Source: a virus. From it: 54,744 nucleotides of DNA. Under the pieces are notes generated by a model. That model was not told the DNA's origin, searched no databases, and was given only the letters and a program-made list of their open reading frames with translations. Location of the stretch: positions 1 to 54,744 of IMG/VR virus record IMGVR_UViG_3300028573_000021; one strand, written 5' to 3'. Shown here piece by piece: positions 47,259 to 54,050 of the stretch. A program made the translations under genes and the position numbers. Each line of letters begins with the position of its first letter. Position 1 is the stretch's first letter.

Positions 47259-47547
47259 CGGCGGTGCGCCCGCATTTCAATTCGATCGCTGTGAACACCG
47301 CCACCGTAGAGCCGACCATCTCCGGCGTCACGGCGACGGGCGTCCACCCGATCAGGTCCGAGCCGCCCGTACACAGGCCCATGCGGATCGGACGCGCGTC
47401 ACGGATGAATACTGCCGTGCCGTAGGTCTCGACGCGGCCCGTCCACGCGAGCCCGGTATTGACTCGGAACAAGCGCGCGCCCATGCCCGACGCGGCCTTG
47501 AGCACGGCGTTGCGGAGATGGGTCTCGGCATGCGCGTTCGTGCTCAT
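47080..47547 (-). CDS. VRR-NUC domain nuclease
   Basis: A 155-aa protein from ATG 47547 (ATGA with the winged-helix gene). It has GGSDLIGWTP, VAVFTAIELKCGRTAVTEDQ then TNFLARVAEAGGISTVARGV. The D...ExK pattern and the following Q-x-x-F-x-x-x-V helix are typical of VRR-NUC (PD-(D/E)XK) nucleases, which cut branched DNA. Its 3' third runs antisense to the gene at 47013. Confidence 0.85.
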   Translation of the reverse strand: MSTNAHAETHLRNAVLKAASGMGARLFRVNTGLAWTGRVETYGTAVFIRDARPIRMGLCTGGSDLIGWTPVAVTPEMVGSTVAVFTAIELKCGRTAVTEDQTNFLARVAEAGGISTVARGVGDAVAALRAWLGRPPRRETHPADARDSTSGQTSP

Positions 47548-47885
47548 GTCTCCAGCCACCTAACCCTCGCCAAACTCACCGGCACACGACTGAGTGCGCT
47601 TGTGTTCCCGAGCGATGTCCGATCCGGAACCATCCATGTCGCGACATTATCGGGCTGCACATACGCCGCGACCGGCGTCAGTACGTGATACACCGGGTTC
47701 GCGTTGCCGGCCTGTTGTCGCGTGAGCAGCCCGTCATGGATCATCCCGGCGATGCGCCTCCGAACGAGCGTCACGGACATCGCCAGCGTGCCCGCAATCT
47801 CGTCCACCGTGACGTCCGTCACCACGCCGTGTGCATCCGCGTGCGCGGCGATGTATGCGAGTACCGCGTCGTGCGATCGTGTCAT
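47544..47885 (-). CDS. Winged-helix DNA-binding protein
   Basis: A 113-aa protein from ATG 47885. MTRSHDAVLAYIAAHADAHG, VDEIAGTLAMSVTLVRRRIA and GMIHDGLLTRQQAGNANPVY form a winged-helix pattern (helix-turn-helix, then wing and strand). It may regulate the operon or load the neighbouring helicase, as DnaD-like proteins do. ATGA overlap with both neighbours. Confidence 0.7.
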   Translation of the reverse strand: MTRSHDAVLAYIAAHADAHGVVTDVTVDEIAGTLAMSVTLVRRRIAGMIHDGLLTRQQAGNANPVYHVLTPVAAYVQPDNVATWMVPDRTSLGNTSALSRVPVSLARVRWLET

Positions 47886-49279
47886 GCAGATAGCCTCCGG
47901 TGATGACCTTCGCGAGCCTTGAGCACATGGCGCGCCCATCCGGCCGGAGATTTGTACCCGCGCATGGTCCCGACGCGGATCAAATCCTCCATCGTCCGCG
48001 CCCGCTGCACCTCGCGATGCCGGGCGGCCTGGAGCAAGTCGCGATCAATCTCTGCCAGGTCCGCGTCGACTTCCTCCACCTCGCGCGCCGCGATCTCGGC
48101 CTCGTGCCCGCAGTACGGACACGTCCGAGTTCCAGCGCCGAACACGCCATAGCAGCGCTCGCACATGCGGACGGGCGGGCCGTTATCAGCTGACCGCGCC
48201 TTGCGGTCGATGCCGTCGAGCGACCACTCGCGATCGTCGTCGGGCAGTCCGTGGCGCATCAAATTGCCAGCGTGGTCGAGAATAATCGCCGGCTCTGGCT
48301 TGGGGCGAAGCGCGCGGCCAATCTGTTGCAGGTGTAGCGCTAGGGACTGAGTAGGTCGGCAGAGCCCGACGCACTCGATTGTGGCACCAGGCGCGAGGGC
48401 TGCGAGGTCGAATCCTTCGCCGAAAAGCTCGACATTCGCGATGACAGAGATTTCTCCCGATGCGAGAGCATGTGCTGCAGCAATTCGAGTGTCCGCACCA
48501 TCGTTCCCGTCGAGATGGCGGGACCGGATGCCTGCCGCCTCGAACGACGCCGCAAGGTGCTGCGAGTGGGATATGGAGACCGCATAATAGATCGCCCTCT
48601 TGCCGTTTGCTCTGGCCTTGTACTGGCCGACGATATTCCCGGCGATGGTCGACGTATCCATGACGCCAGCCAGCTCGCTCGTCACGTAATCGCCGGCTCG
48701 CGAGTGAACGCGGCCGAGGTCAGGAGACGACGGCGCGAACGCGCGGTAGCGGGACAGGTAGCCGTCAGCGATGAGGGTCGCGACGGACGGGCCGCGCACC
48801 ATTGCGGCAAAAAAGTCTCCCAGTCCTCGCCCGTCGAGCCTAGCAGGTGTGGCGGACAGACCGACATGGTGAGCGCCTGATGCCCAACGAAAAATGCCAG
48901 CCCAGGTCTTAGCAGCGACATGGTGAGCCTCATCCCAAACGATCAAGTCGGGCGGCGTGAGCTTGTGCAGCCGCCGCGCCAGTGTGCCGACGCTCGCAAT
49001 CTGTATCGGCTGATACGGGTTGGCCGGCATACCCGCCGCGATGTAGCCATACGGCACGCCAACCGCGTCGAATGCACCGGCCGTTTGTGTCAGAAGAAAA
49101 TCGCGATGGCAAACGAACCACGCGCGCTTGCCCTTGGCTGCGGCCGACGAAATCATGAACGCCGCGAGCGCTGTCTTGCCCGCGCCGGTGGGGGCCTGCA
49201 CAAGCACAGACCGATGCGTCCGCAACTCAAGCCTCGCGAGGTCGATCAGGTCGGACTGGTAGTCACGCAGAGCGAACAT
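47882..49279 (-). CDS. SF2 DEAD/DEAH-type helicase with zinc ribbon
   Basis: A 465-aa protein. Motif I APTGAGKT (29-36), DEAH (LIVWDEAHHVAAK), SATPARLDG, and QQIGRALRPK (motif VI). The C-terminal part has a four-Cys ribbon, RMCERCYGVFGAGTRTCPYC, then a long charged helix. This is the UvrB/RecG-like SF2 group common in phages. The operon with VRR-NUC and a second SF2 helicase suggests DNA repair or branch processing. Confidence 0.9.
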   Translation of the reverse strand: MFALRDYQSDLIDLARLELRTHRSVLVQAPTGAGKTALAAFMISSAAAKGKRAWFVCHRDFLLTQTAGAFDAVGVPYGYIAAGMPANPYQPIQIASVGTLARRLHKLTPPDLIVWDEAHHVAAKTWAGIFRWASGAHHVGLSATPARLDGRGLGDFFAAMVRGPSVATLIADGYLSRYRAFAPSSPDLGRVHSRAGDYVTSELAGVMDTSTIAGNIVGQYKARANGKRAIYYAVSISHSQHLAASFEAAGIRSRHLDGNDGADTRIAAAHALASGEISVIANVELFGEGFDLAALAPGATIECVGLCRPTQSLALHLQQIGRALRPKPEPAIILDHAGNLMRHGLPDDDREWSLDGIDRKARSADNGPPVRMCERCYGVFGAGTRTCPYCGHEAEIAAREVEEVDADLAEIDRDLLQAARHREVQRARTMEDLIRVGTMRGYKSPAGWARHVLKAREGHHRRLSA

Positions 49280-49512
49280 CAGGCGTCACGCCGGCCGCGC
49301 GAATGCTGGCGGCATCGTGCCTCGGCCGCACCGAATGATGGAAAAGGATTCTCGGGAAAGTGGCGCGGCGTCCGGTCCATTGGTCCCTTGCACGACGCCC
49401 GATATCCTAACTCTTCGCCGCGCAAGTCCCGGCTGATGACATAAGAATAGTCGCCCGATCGGCATCCCCACATCTCGCAATCCATCTGCGTTGTAATCGG
49501 CTGAAATTTCAT
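49279..49512 (-). CDS. Unknown 77-aa Cys-containing protein
   Basis: MKFQPITTQMDCEMWGCRSG, SYVISRDLRGEELGYRASCK, then a basic end with ARCRQHS. It is coupled by a one-base overlap to the SF2 helicase downstream. Four cysteines could bind zinc, but their spacing is irregular. Function unknown. Confidence 0.55.
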   Translation of the reverse strand: MKFQPITTQMDCEMWGCRSGDYSYVISRDLRGEELGYRASCKGPMDRTPRHFPENPFPSFGAAEARCRQHSRGRRDA

Positions 49513-49691
49513 TCCACTTTTACCGTATCCAGATCGGCCACCGGTCGCGGCCCTTCATCACGCCAGCGGAGCTCCGTCGCGTTGATCGGATCGGCGATCC
49601 CCTCGCGCACGGCCCGCTCGCGCATCGCGGCAATGGCAATCTCCCAGCATCCGTAGCTGTTGCGGATCGCGTCATAATCATCGGCGCTCAT
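49509..49691 (-). CDS. Unknown 60-aa protein
   Basis: MSADDYDAIRNSYGCWEIAI followed by AAMRERAVREGIADPINATE: a small acidic helical protein. ATGA overlaps with both neighbours, including the methyltransferase, support translation. Function unknown. Confidence 0.55.
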   Translation of the reverse strand: MSADDYDAIRNSYGCWEIAIAAMRERAVREGIADPINATELRWRDEGPRPVADLDTVKVE

Positions 49692-50572
49692 GCCGTCGCG
49701 GCGAACAGATCACCGGCCCTCACCTGCTCGCCATGTCTGAGGTTGCGCACCGCCTGCTCGAAATACGACGGCTTGAGTTCCACGCCGACGCCCTTGCGAC
49801 CCATCTCGACTGCGACGTAGACCTCGCTCCCGATACCGGCAAATGGCGTCAGCACAATGTCGCCTGGCGCGGACCAGAGTTCGACGCATCGGCGGATAAC
49901 CTCAAGCTGCAGCGGCGCGATGTGCCGCTCGTCATTCTCGTCGCGGGCAGCGCGAAATTGGAGTGTGTCGGACGGGTTGATGTCATCCCAGATCGGCGAG
50001 GCGATCTTCTGCCACCGGTCGACGGGGTACTCGTCACCGTGCGGGATCGGGCGCGGATTGTCTCCCGGCTTGCGAAGCGTCACCACGCGATCGGGGATGC
50101 CCATGCGCGACATGCTGGAGTCGTTGCGGATCGTCTTGTGCAGCAGGCCGAGGGCCTTGGTGCGCTGCATCGCCGTCACCGGGTCTTTCCAGATCACGAC
50201 CGAAGAATGGTAATAGAACCCGGCCGTCTCACCAGCGCGGATGATGTCTCCAGGGAAATCACGCAAGCCGATGTGGCCGTGCATCACCTTGCTGGTCGGA
50301 ATATCCATGCAGTGCATTGACCATGAACGGCCGGGCATGAGAACGCGATACAGCTCCTTGAGCAAAAACCCGAAGTGAGTGAAGAATTGCTCATCTCCTG
50401 AGCAATTTCCAAAATCGCGATCCGAATTTGAGTAGGTGAAGAGCGACGAAAAGGGCGGGCTGCACACACTATACCCGACGCTATCATCGGGCAGCCCGGC
50501 AATCACTTCGACGCAATCACCGTTGTATAGCGTCCAGTCTTGACCCTCGGCAAACGCGATAGCTTCCGGCAT
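49688..50572 (-). CDS. DNA methyltransferase, SPPF-type (possible N4-cytosine)
   Basis: A 294-aa protein. Motif IV CSPPF (S38-P39-P40-F41) comes before motif I TPFAGIGSEVYVAVEMGRKG, the beta-type order. Many phage and restriction enzymes with DPPY make N6-methyladenine; SPPF is more typical of N4-cytosine enzymes such as PvuII-type. A PxxR/K target region is not obvious. It is adjacent to the SF2 helicase, a common phage pair. No restriction partner is visible. It probably protects phage DNA or marks host DNA. Confidence 0.85.
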   Translation of the reverse strand: MPEAIAFAEGQDWTLYNGDCVEVIAGLPDDSVGYSVCSPPFSSLFTYSNSDRDFGNCSGDEQFFTHFGFLLKELYRVLMPGRSWSMHCMDIPTSKVMHGHIGLRDFPGDIIRAGETAGFYYHSSVVIWKDPVTAMQRTKALGLLHKTIRNDSSMSRMGIPDRVVTLRKPGDNPRPIPHGDEYPVDRWQKIASPIWDDINPSDTLQFRAARDENDERHIAPLQLEVIRRCVELWSAPGDIVLTPFAGIGSEVYVAVEMGRKGVGVELKPSYFEQAVRNLRHGEQVRAGDLFAATA

Positions 50573-51976
50573 CTATGCGACCTTTCCCATGAATGACGGC
50601 AATGGCACAGGCTGCGCCCGATATCCCGTCTTGTCCCTGACTGCGCCACGCAATTCCGCCGACGATATGTCCGCCATGTGGAGGACCATCTGCTCGGCCA
50701 TGTGTTCGGCGTCCGCTTCCTTGCGGCGGATATTCGCGACCACCGCGCCTTCTAATTCGCTGGCGATGAAATGCGCCGTCACCGGCCGCGTCTGGCCGAA
50801 TCGCCAGCATCGGCGGAGTGCCTGATAGACTTGCTCAAAACTGTCGTTGAGACCGACGAAAACCATGTCGGCGCAGTGTTGCCAGTTCAATCCGAACCCG
50901 GCGATGGACGGTTTAGTGACCAGGACGCGGATTTCGCCGCGCGAGAACTGGCGGAGTTTCTGTTCCTTTATTTCTTCCTTGTCCGATCCGACAAGCTCTA
51001 CCGCGCCCGGTATCGACCGGCACAGGTCGGCGCTCTCTTGGTTGAGGTTGCACCATATGATCCATGGCCGATCAGTCTTGCTCGCGACGATATCGGCCGC
51101 AGTCTGAACGCGGTCGCCGACGCTCGACTTCCGCGCGCCGATCCGCTCACGCATGGTCCGCGCCTCGATCGGAAACAGTGTGCCGGCGTCGATGTCAGGC
51201 CGGTACTCTACCGCAACGGCGTGCTGTTGCGTCACAAGTGGCGGCAGATCATATCCATCGTTCGGGTAGCCCAGATCGGACGGCTGGCGCAGCATCACGG
51301 ACCACGTTGCCATCCATCGCCAGAACTCATCCCGAGCGTGACCCTTAAGCCGCCACTTTTGCGTTTCGCCGCCATCGTGAACAAAAAACATCGCCAGCAT
51401 TTCGCTGTACGTCATCACCCCGAGAAATTCAGCGTGATTGCCCAACTCCATAAAATCGTTAGGGGCAGGCGTGGCCGTGGCGCAAAGCCTGAACGGGATC
51501 TGGTTGCACGCCTCGATCAGCCGGGCGCGTGTCTTGCCGTCATGCGCCTTGAGGATTGAACTTTCGTCGAGGATAACGCCGCCAAACCGGCTTAGATCAA
51601 AACGGTCGAGCTTGGCGTAGTTCGTGACGCCCGCGCGCTCAATCGGATCGGCCGACGATCGCACGATGCTCACGCCCGGAACGCCCCATTTCTGCGCCTC
51701 GGCAACGTGCTGAGCCGTTACGCCAAGCGGCGCGAACATGAGGACCGGCTTGCCAGTGTGCTCGGCCACGCGATCGGCCCAGACGAGTTCCATCGCCGTC
51801 TTGCCGAGGCCGGTCCCGGCAAAGATCGCGGCGCGGCCTCGACGGAGCGCCCACCGGGTAATGTCGCGCTGATGCGGGCTCATGAACTCGGGCATCGGCG
51901 GCGGTTCGGCCAGCCCGGTCGACGGGTCGGATATGCGCTTCGCCGCGAGAAACTCCGCATACGTTAACGCGGCCAT
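50573..51976 (-). CDS. SNF2-like SF2 helicase
   Basis: A 467-aa protein. Motif I GTGLGKT (54-60), motif II FGGVILDESSILKAHDGK (DESS), motif III ATATPAPND and motif VI ALRRCWRFGQTRPV. DEAQ/DESS plus the Q/R-rich motif VI are typical of phage SNF2-type translocases often paired with DNA methyltransferases. The gene lies immediately upstream of the methyltransferase with no spacing, so co-translation is likely. Confidence 0.9.
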   Translation of the reverse strand: MAALTYAEFLAAKRISDPSTGLAEPPPMPEFMSPHQRDITRWALRRGRAAIFAGTGLGKTAMELVWADRVAEHTGKPVLMFAPLGVTAQHVAEAQKWGVPGVSIVRSSADPIERAGVTNYAKLDRFDLSRFGGVILDESSILKAHDGKTRARLIEACNQIPFRLCATATPAPNDFMELGNHAEFLGVMTYSEMLAMFFVHDGGETQKWRLKGHARDEFWRWMATWSVMLRQPSDLGYPNDGYDLPPLVTQQHAVAVEYRPDIDAGTLFPIEARTMRERIGARKSSVGDRVQTAADIVASKTDRPWIIWCNLNQESADLCRSIPGAVELVGSDKEEIKEQKLRQFSRGEIRVLVTKPSIAGFGLNWQHCADMVFVGLNDSFEQVYQALRRCWRFGQTRPVTAHFIASELEGAVVANIRRKEADAEHMAEQMVLHMADISSAELRGAVRDKTGYRAQPVPLPSFMGKVA

Positions 51977-52158
51977 GTCTCAACCTCGTCCATGATCGCG
52001 GCGGCAAGCTTGGGCACGTCGACGGTGATGGTGATGTCCTCTTCAACATCATCCTCAAACACCAGTATCGCCTCTCCGGTTTCTTGATCAATGCGCCACC
52101 CGTCGCGGGCGAGAAACTCCATGATGACGTTCTCGATCAGTCGCACTTTCGTGGTCAC
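51964..52158 (-). CDS. Unknown 64-aa acidic protein
   Basis: MTTKVRLIENVIMEFLARDG, WRIDQETGEAILVFEDDVEE, DITITVDVPKLAAAIMDEVE: small, acidic and alpha/beta. It overlaps the repressor end by 4 bp and the SNF2 gene by 13 bp. It could be a DNA-mimic type protein because of its acidity, but this is only a guess. Confidence 0.6.
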   Translation of the reverse strand: MTTKVRLIENVIMEFLARDGWRIDQETGEAILVFEDDVEEDITITVDVPKLAAAIMDEVETWPR

Positions 52159-52361
52159 GGATAGAACTCCTTTGCCTTGACCTTGCCCTCGGTCGCTCGC
52201 TCGAGACTGGCCGGCAGATCATGTGGCGCCCACTGAACGCGGCCAGCGAGCCACCGGCTGATGGTCGCCTGGTTGACGCCGACGGCGCGAGCTGCGGCGG
52301 CCTGGCTGCCAAGGATTTCGACGCTTTTGCGGAGCGCTTCAACGAATGGATTTTTGTTCAT
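52155..52361 (-). CDS. YdaS/Cro-like repressor
   Basis: A 68-aa protein from ATG 52361. MNKNPFVEALRKSVEILGSQ, AAAARAVGVNQATISRWLAG and RVQWAPHDLPASLERATEG match the YdaS/Cro HTH family. It heads the leftward operon and faces the rightward early operon across 138 bp containing three 14-bp operators. No ribosome site precedes the ATG, which lies about 4 bp after the predicted transcript start, so translation may be leaderless, like lambda cI from PRM. Confidence 0.85.
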   Translation of the reverse strand: MNKNPFVEALRKSVEILGSQAAAARAVGVNQATISRWLAGRVQWAPHDLPASLERATEGKVKAKEFYP

Positions 52362-52371
52362 GGTCGCGAAA

Positions 52372-52399
52372 GATATGCACGGCCGCATGAGGTCGTCAA
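52372..52399 (-). promoter_or_regulatory. Leftward promoter of the repressor operon
   Basis: On the minus strand TTGACG (52399-52394), 16-bp spacer, CATATC (52377-52372). The operator ATGC-N6-GCAT at 52375-52388 overlaps the spacer and -10. The transcript would start near 52365, just 4 bp before the repressor ATG. Confidence 0.6.
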
Positions 52400-52470
52400 T
52401 CCCTGTCCGCGAAAATAATCATGCGCGCCTGCATCATTTTTCGGTTGCCAAGCATCATGCGCGCGTGCAT
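52375..52470. promoter_or_regulatory. Three 14-bp operators of the divergent switch
   Basis: ATGCACGGCCGCAT (52375-52388), ATGCGCGCCTGCAT (52421-52434) and ATGCGCGCGTGCAT (52457-52470). Each has ATGC and GCAT arms around 6 bp. The outer two overlap the -10 boxes of the leftward and rightward promoters with mirrored geometry; the middle one sits between. A dimeric YdaS/Cro-type protein is the likely ligand. Confidence 0.7.
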
Positions 52471-52473
52471 ATT
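52445..52473 (+). promoter_or_regulatory. Rightward early promoter
   Basis: TTGCCA (52445-52450), 17-bp spacer, CATATT (52468-52473), a good sigma-70-type match. The operator 52457-52470 fills the spacer and overlaps the -10. The transcript would start near 52480; AGGGAGACC then precedes the ATG at 52500. Confidence 0.6.
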
Positions 52474-52499
52474 GGCGTCACCAGCAAGGGAGACCCGAC

Positions 52500-52694
52500 A
52501 TGGCCAACCGATACATAGCCCGAGTTCAGATTGGCCGGAAGGTTGTCACAACTGCTGAATTCGACACGCGCGAGGACGCTGCGAAGGAAGCGTTCCGCAT
52601 CAATCCGAAGGCGAAAAGCGTAGCAACCGGATACGGCTACAATGGCAGCTTTGATATTCGGTTTCATCGCCCCGCCGACATTCTGGCTCAGTAG
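52500..52694 (+). CDS. Unknown 64-aa protein, first gene of the rightward operon
   Basis: MANRYIARVQIGRKVVTTAE, FDTREDAAKEAFRINPKAKS, then a Tyr/Gly-rich segment. Alpha/beta, basic. Strong ribosome site (AGGGAGACC). Directly controlled by the three-operator switch, so expressed early. Function unknown. Confidence 0.6.
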   Translation: MANRYIARVQIGRKVVTTAEFDTREDAAKEAFRINPKAKSVATGYGYNGSFDIRFHRPADILAQ

Positions 52695-52706
52695 GGAGAC
52701 CACCCG

Positions 52707-52949
52707 ATGACCGCACTCCGCATTTCCCGCCAACTCCCGTCGCACGCGCGGACGTGGCTGGCGTACATCGACGCCGCGATGATCGAGCGCGTTGGCGATG
52801 ACGCCGCGAACCGCGCCGCCGAGGCTCGCCGGTCCATCGTCGCGAACAATGGCCGCGACGGAAACGTGCATTATTTTCTCGGGCTGTATGCCGAGATGGT
52901 GGACCCCGACCGCGATGGGCGCAGCGTCATTCAGCCGGTGAGCACATGA
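52707..52949 (+). CDS. Unknown 80-aa early protein
   Basis: MTALRISRQLPSHARTWLAY, helical ARRSIVANNGRDGNVHYFLG and a Ser/Thr tail. GGGAG upstream; ATGA with the next gene. No family recognised. Confidence 0.55.
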   Translation: MTALRISRQLPSHARTWLAYIDAAMIERVGDDAANRAAEARRSIVANNGRDGNVHYFLGLYAEMVDPDRDGRSVIQPVST

Positions 52950-53272
52950 GCGCGACCAAATTCACGCCGGGGCCGTGGCACCCAAAGGCAGCCAAGCACT
53001 CGACAGACGGCGAGATAGATTGGGGAGTTGGCGCTGATATCGACGGCCAGCGATATTGCATTGCCGAGGCTTTCGGCCGCGTCGCCTACACGACCAAGAC
53101 ACCGGCTGAAGCCAACGCCCGCCTAATCGCCGCCGCGCCCGATCTGTATGAGGCGCTTCGGGCGGTGCTCGACTTGGACAACAGGCAAACCACAAGTCTG
53201 CTCACAAGTCTGCCGCTTGAAATGATCAGTCGCATTCGCGCCGCTCTCGCCAAAGCCGAGGGCCGCACATGA
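52946..53272 (+). CDS. Conserved phage protein with ANARLIAAAPDLYEAL motif
   Basis: A 108-aa protein, MSATKFTPGPWHPKAAKHST. It has PAEANARLIAAAPDLYEALR. This KFTPGPW ... ANARLIAAAP pattern is a widespread, uncharacterised family of small phage proteins. ATGA at both ends. Function unknown but the family match is strong. Confidence 0.7.
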   Translation: MSATKFTPGPWHPKAAKHSTDGEIDWGVGADIDGQRYCIAEAFGRVAYTTKTPAEANARLIAAAPDLYEALRAVLDLDNRQTTSLLTSLPLEMISRIRAALAKAEGRT

Positions 53273-53487
53273 CCCGACCCTGCTTCGTTCCCTGCCCGGC
53301 ATGCGGCGGCGAGGGCCTGATCGTCTGCGAGACGGGCATTGACCGCACGACAGGGGCGCTGATGGAGCGGTTCGAGCGCTGCGACTACTGCGACGGTCGT
53401 GGCGAAATTGAGGAGACGGCGCAGCCGATCGACTGCGCCGACATTGATGGGATGATCTGGCCGATGGAGTGTCTGACATGCGACTGA
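53269..53487 (+). CDS. Small zinc-finger protein (DnaJ-type CxxCGGxG)
   Basis: A 72-aa protein, PCFVPCPACGGEGLIVCETG and FERCDYCDGRGEIEE: two CxxCxGxG-type knuckles as in the DnaJ zinc domain, then MECLTCD at the C-terminus. Probably binds zinc and a protein or RNA partner. The next gene begins inside its end. Confidence 0.65.
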   Translation: MTRPCFVPCPACGGEGLIVCETGIDRTTGALMERFERCDYCDGRGEIEETAQPIDCADIDGMIWPMECLTCD

Positions 53488-53666
53488 CCCGCATGCACAT
53501 CATCCTTGCCGCCGTTCTTGCGGCCGAGATTGTCGCCGCGTCGGCTCACGACGCGCCGAGCACGTCCGCGAAGCCGCGACACGCGAGCATGTACGATTGC
53601 GTCGTCCGCGTCGGCGACAACTGGCTGCCGTGCCGGGAGTTCCCGTGGCTGTCGAGGCGGGCATGA
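53478..53666 (+). CDS. Small secreted protein
   Basis: A 62-aa protein from ATG 53478, overlapping the previous gene by 10 bp. MRLTRMHIILAAVLAAEIVA is a short signal peptide or anchor; cleavage near ASA-HD is possible. The mature part has YDCVVRVGDNWLPCREFPWL with two cysteines. Likely periplasmic and small; function unknown. Confidence 0.55.
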   Translation: MRLTRMHIILAAVLAAEIVAASAHDAPSTSAKPRHASMYDCVVRVGDNWLPCREFPWLSRRA

Positions 53667-53752
53667 CCCTACCGCCCGACAGCATTGAAACTGTAACAAT
53701 GTCGCCAAAGAGATATTGGACGCACACGATCCAAGGATATGTGCGTCCATAG
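53663..53752 (+). CDS. Possible 29-aa peptide
   Basis: ATG 53663 overlaps the previous stop (ATGA) and opens MTLPPDSIETVTMSPKRYWT ... GYVRP, ending TAG 53750-53752. The second half lies in a perfect 10-bp inverted repeat (53717-53749), so the peptide could be an incidental leader. Confidence 0.35.
   Translation: MTLPPDSIETVTMSPKRYWTHTIQGYVRP
53717..53749 (+). other. Perfect 10-bp hairpin before a Shine-Dalgarno site
   Basis: TGGACGCACA (53717-53726) and TGTGCGTCCA (53740-53749), loop 13 nt. AGGAGGG follows right after (53751-53757), then the GTG start at 53770. No T-run, so it is more likely an mRNA structure influencing translation than a terminator. Confidence 0.55.
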
Positions 53753-53769
53753 GAGGGACGCTTCTTTTG

Positions 53770-53889
53770 GTGAGCATCGTTGGCACCAGCCACGGATGGG
53801 ATGACGCTCACCTCAAGCTCAACGCATCAATCGACGAAATCCGCAGCAAGCTCGCAGATTACTTTGCCCACGGGAGGGGCACGCCATGA
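53770..53889 (+). CDS. 39-aa early peptide
   Basis: GTG 53770 (TTG 53767 also fits) opens VSIVGTSHGWDDAHLKLNAS ... YFAHGRGTP. TGA 53887-53889 overlaps the next ATG (ATGA). AGGAGGG lies about 12 bp upstream. No family recognised; likely a real small gene because of its coupling. Confidence 0.5.
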   Translation: MSIVGTSHGWDDAHLKLNASIDEIRSKLADYFAHGRGTP

Positions 53890-54050
53890 CCATCCTCGTC
53901 GCCTACCGCCATCGCGGCTGCCCCATGTGGACGCATCATTTCCGCGTCCGCGCGCTCGACTGGCGGGCGTTCTATCGACACGTCCGCACATGCCGGCAGA
54001 CGATGGATTACGCCATCGTTCGGCGCGGCGAATATCGAGAGGTACTATAA
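53886..54050 (+). CDS. 54-aa basic protein before the repeat-array gene
   Basis: MTILVAYRHRGCPMWTHHFR ... YAIVRRGEYREVL, ending TAA 54048-54050, directly before the next ATG. It is strongly basic with two cysteines. ATGA overlap with the previous gene supports translation. Function unknown. Confidence 0.55.
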   Translation: MTILVAYRHRGCPMWTHHFRVRALDWRAFYRHVRTCRQTMDYAIVRRGEYREVL

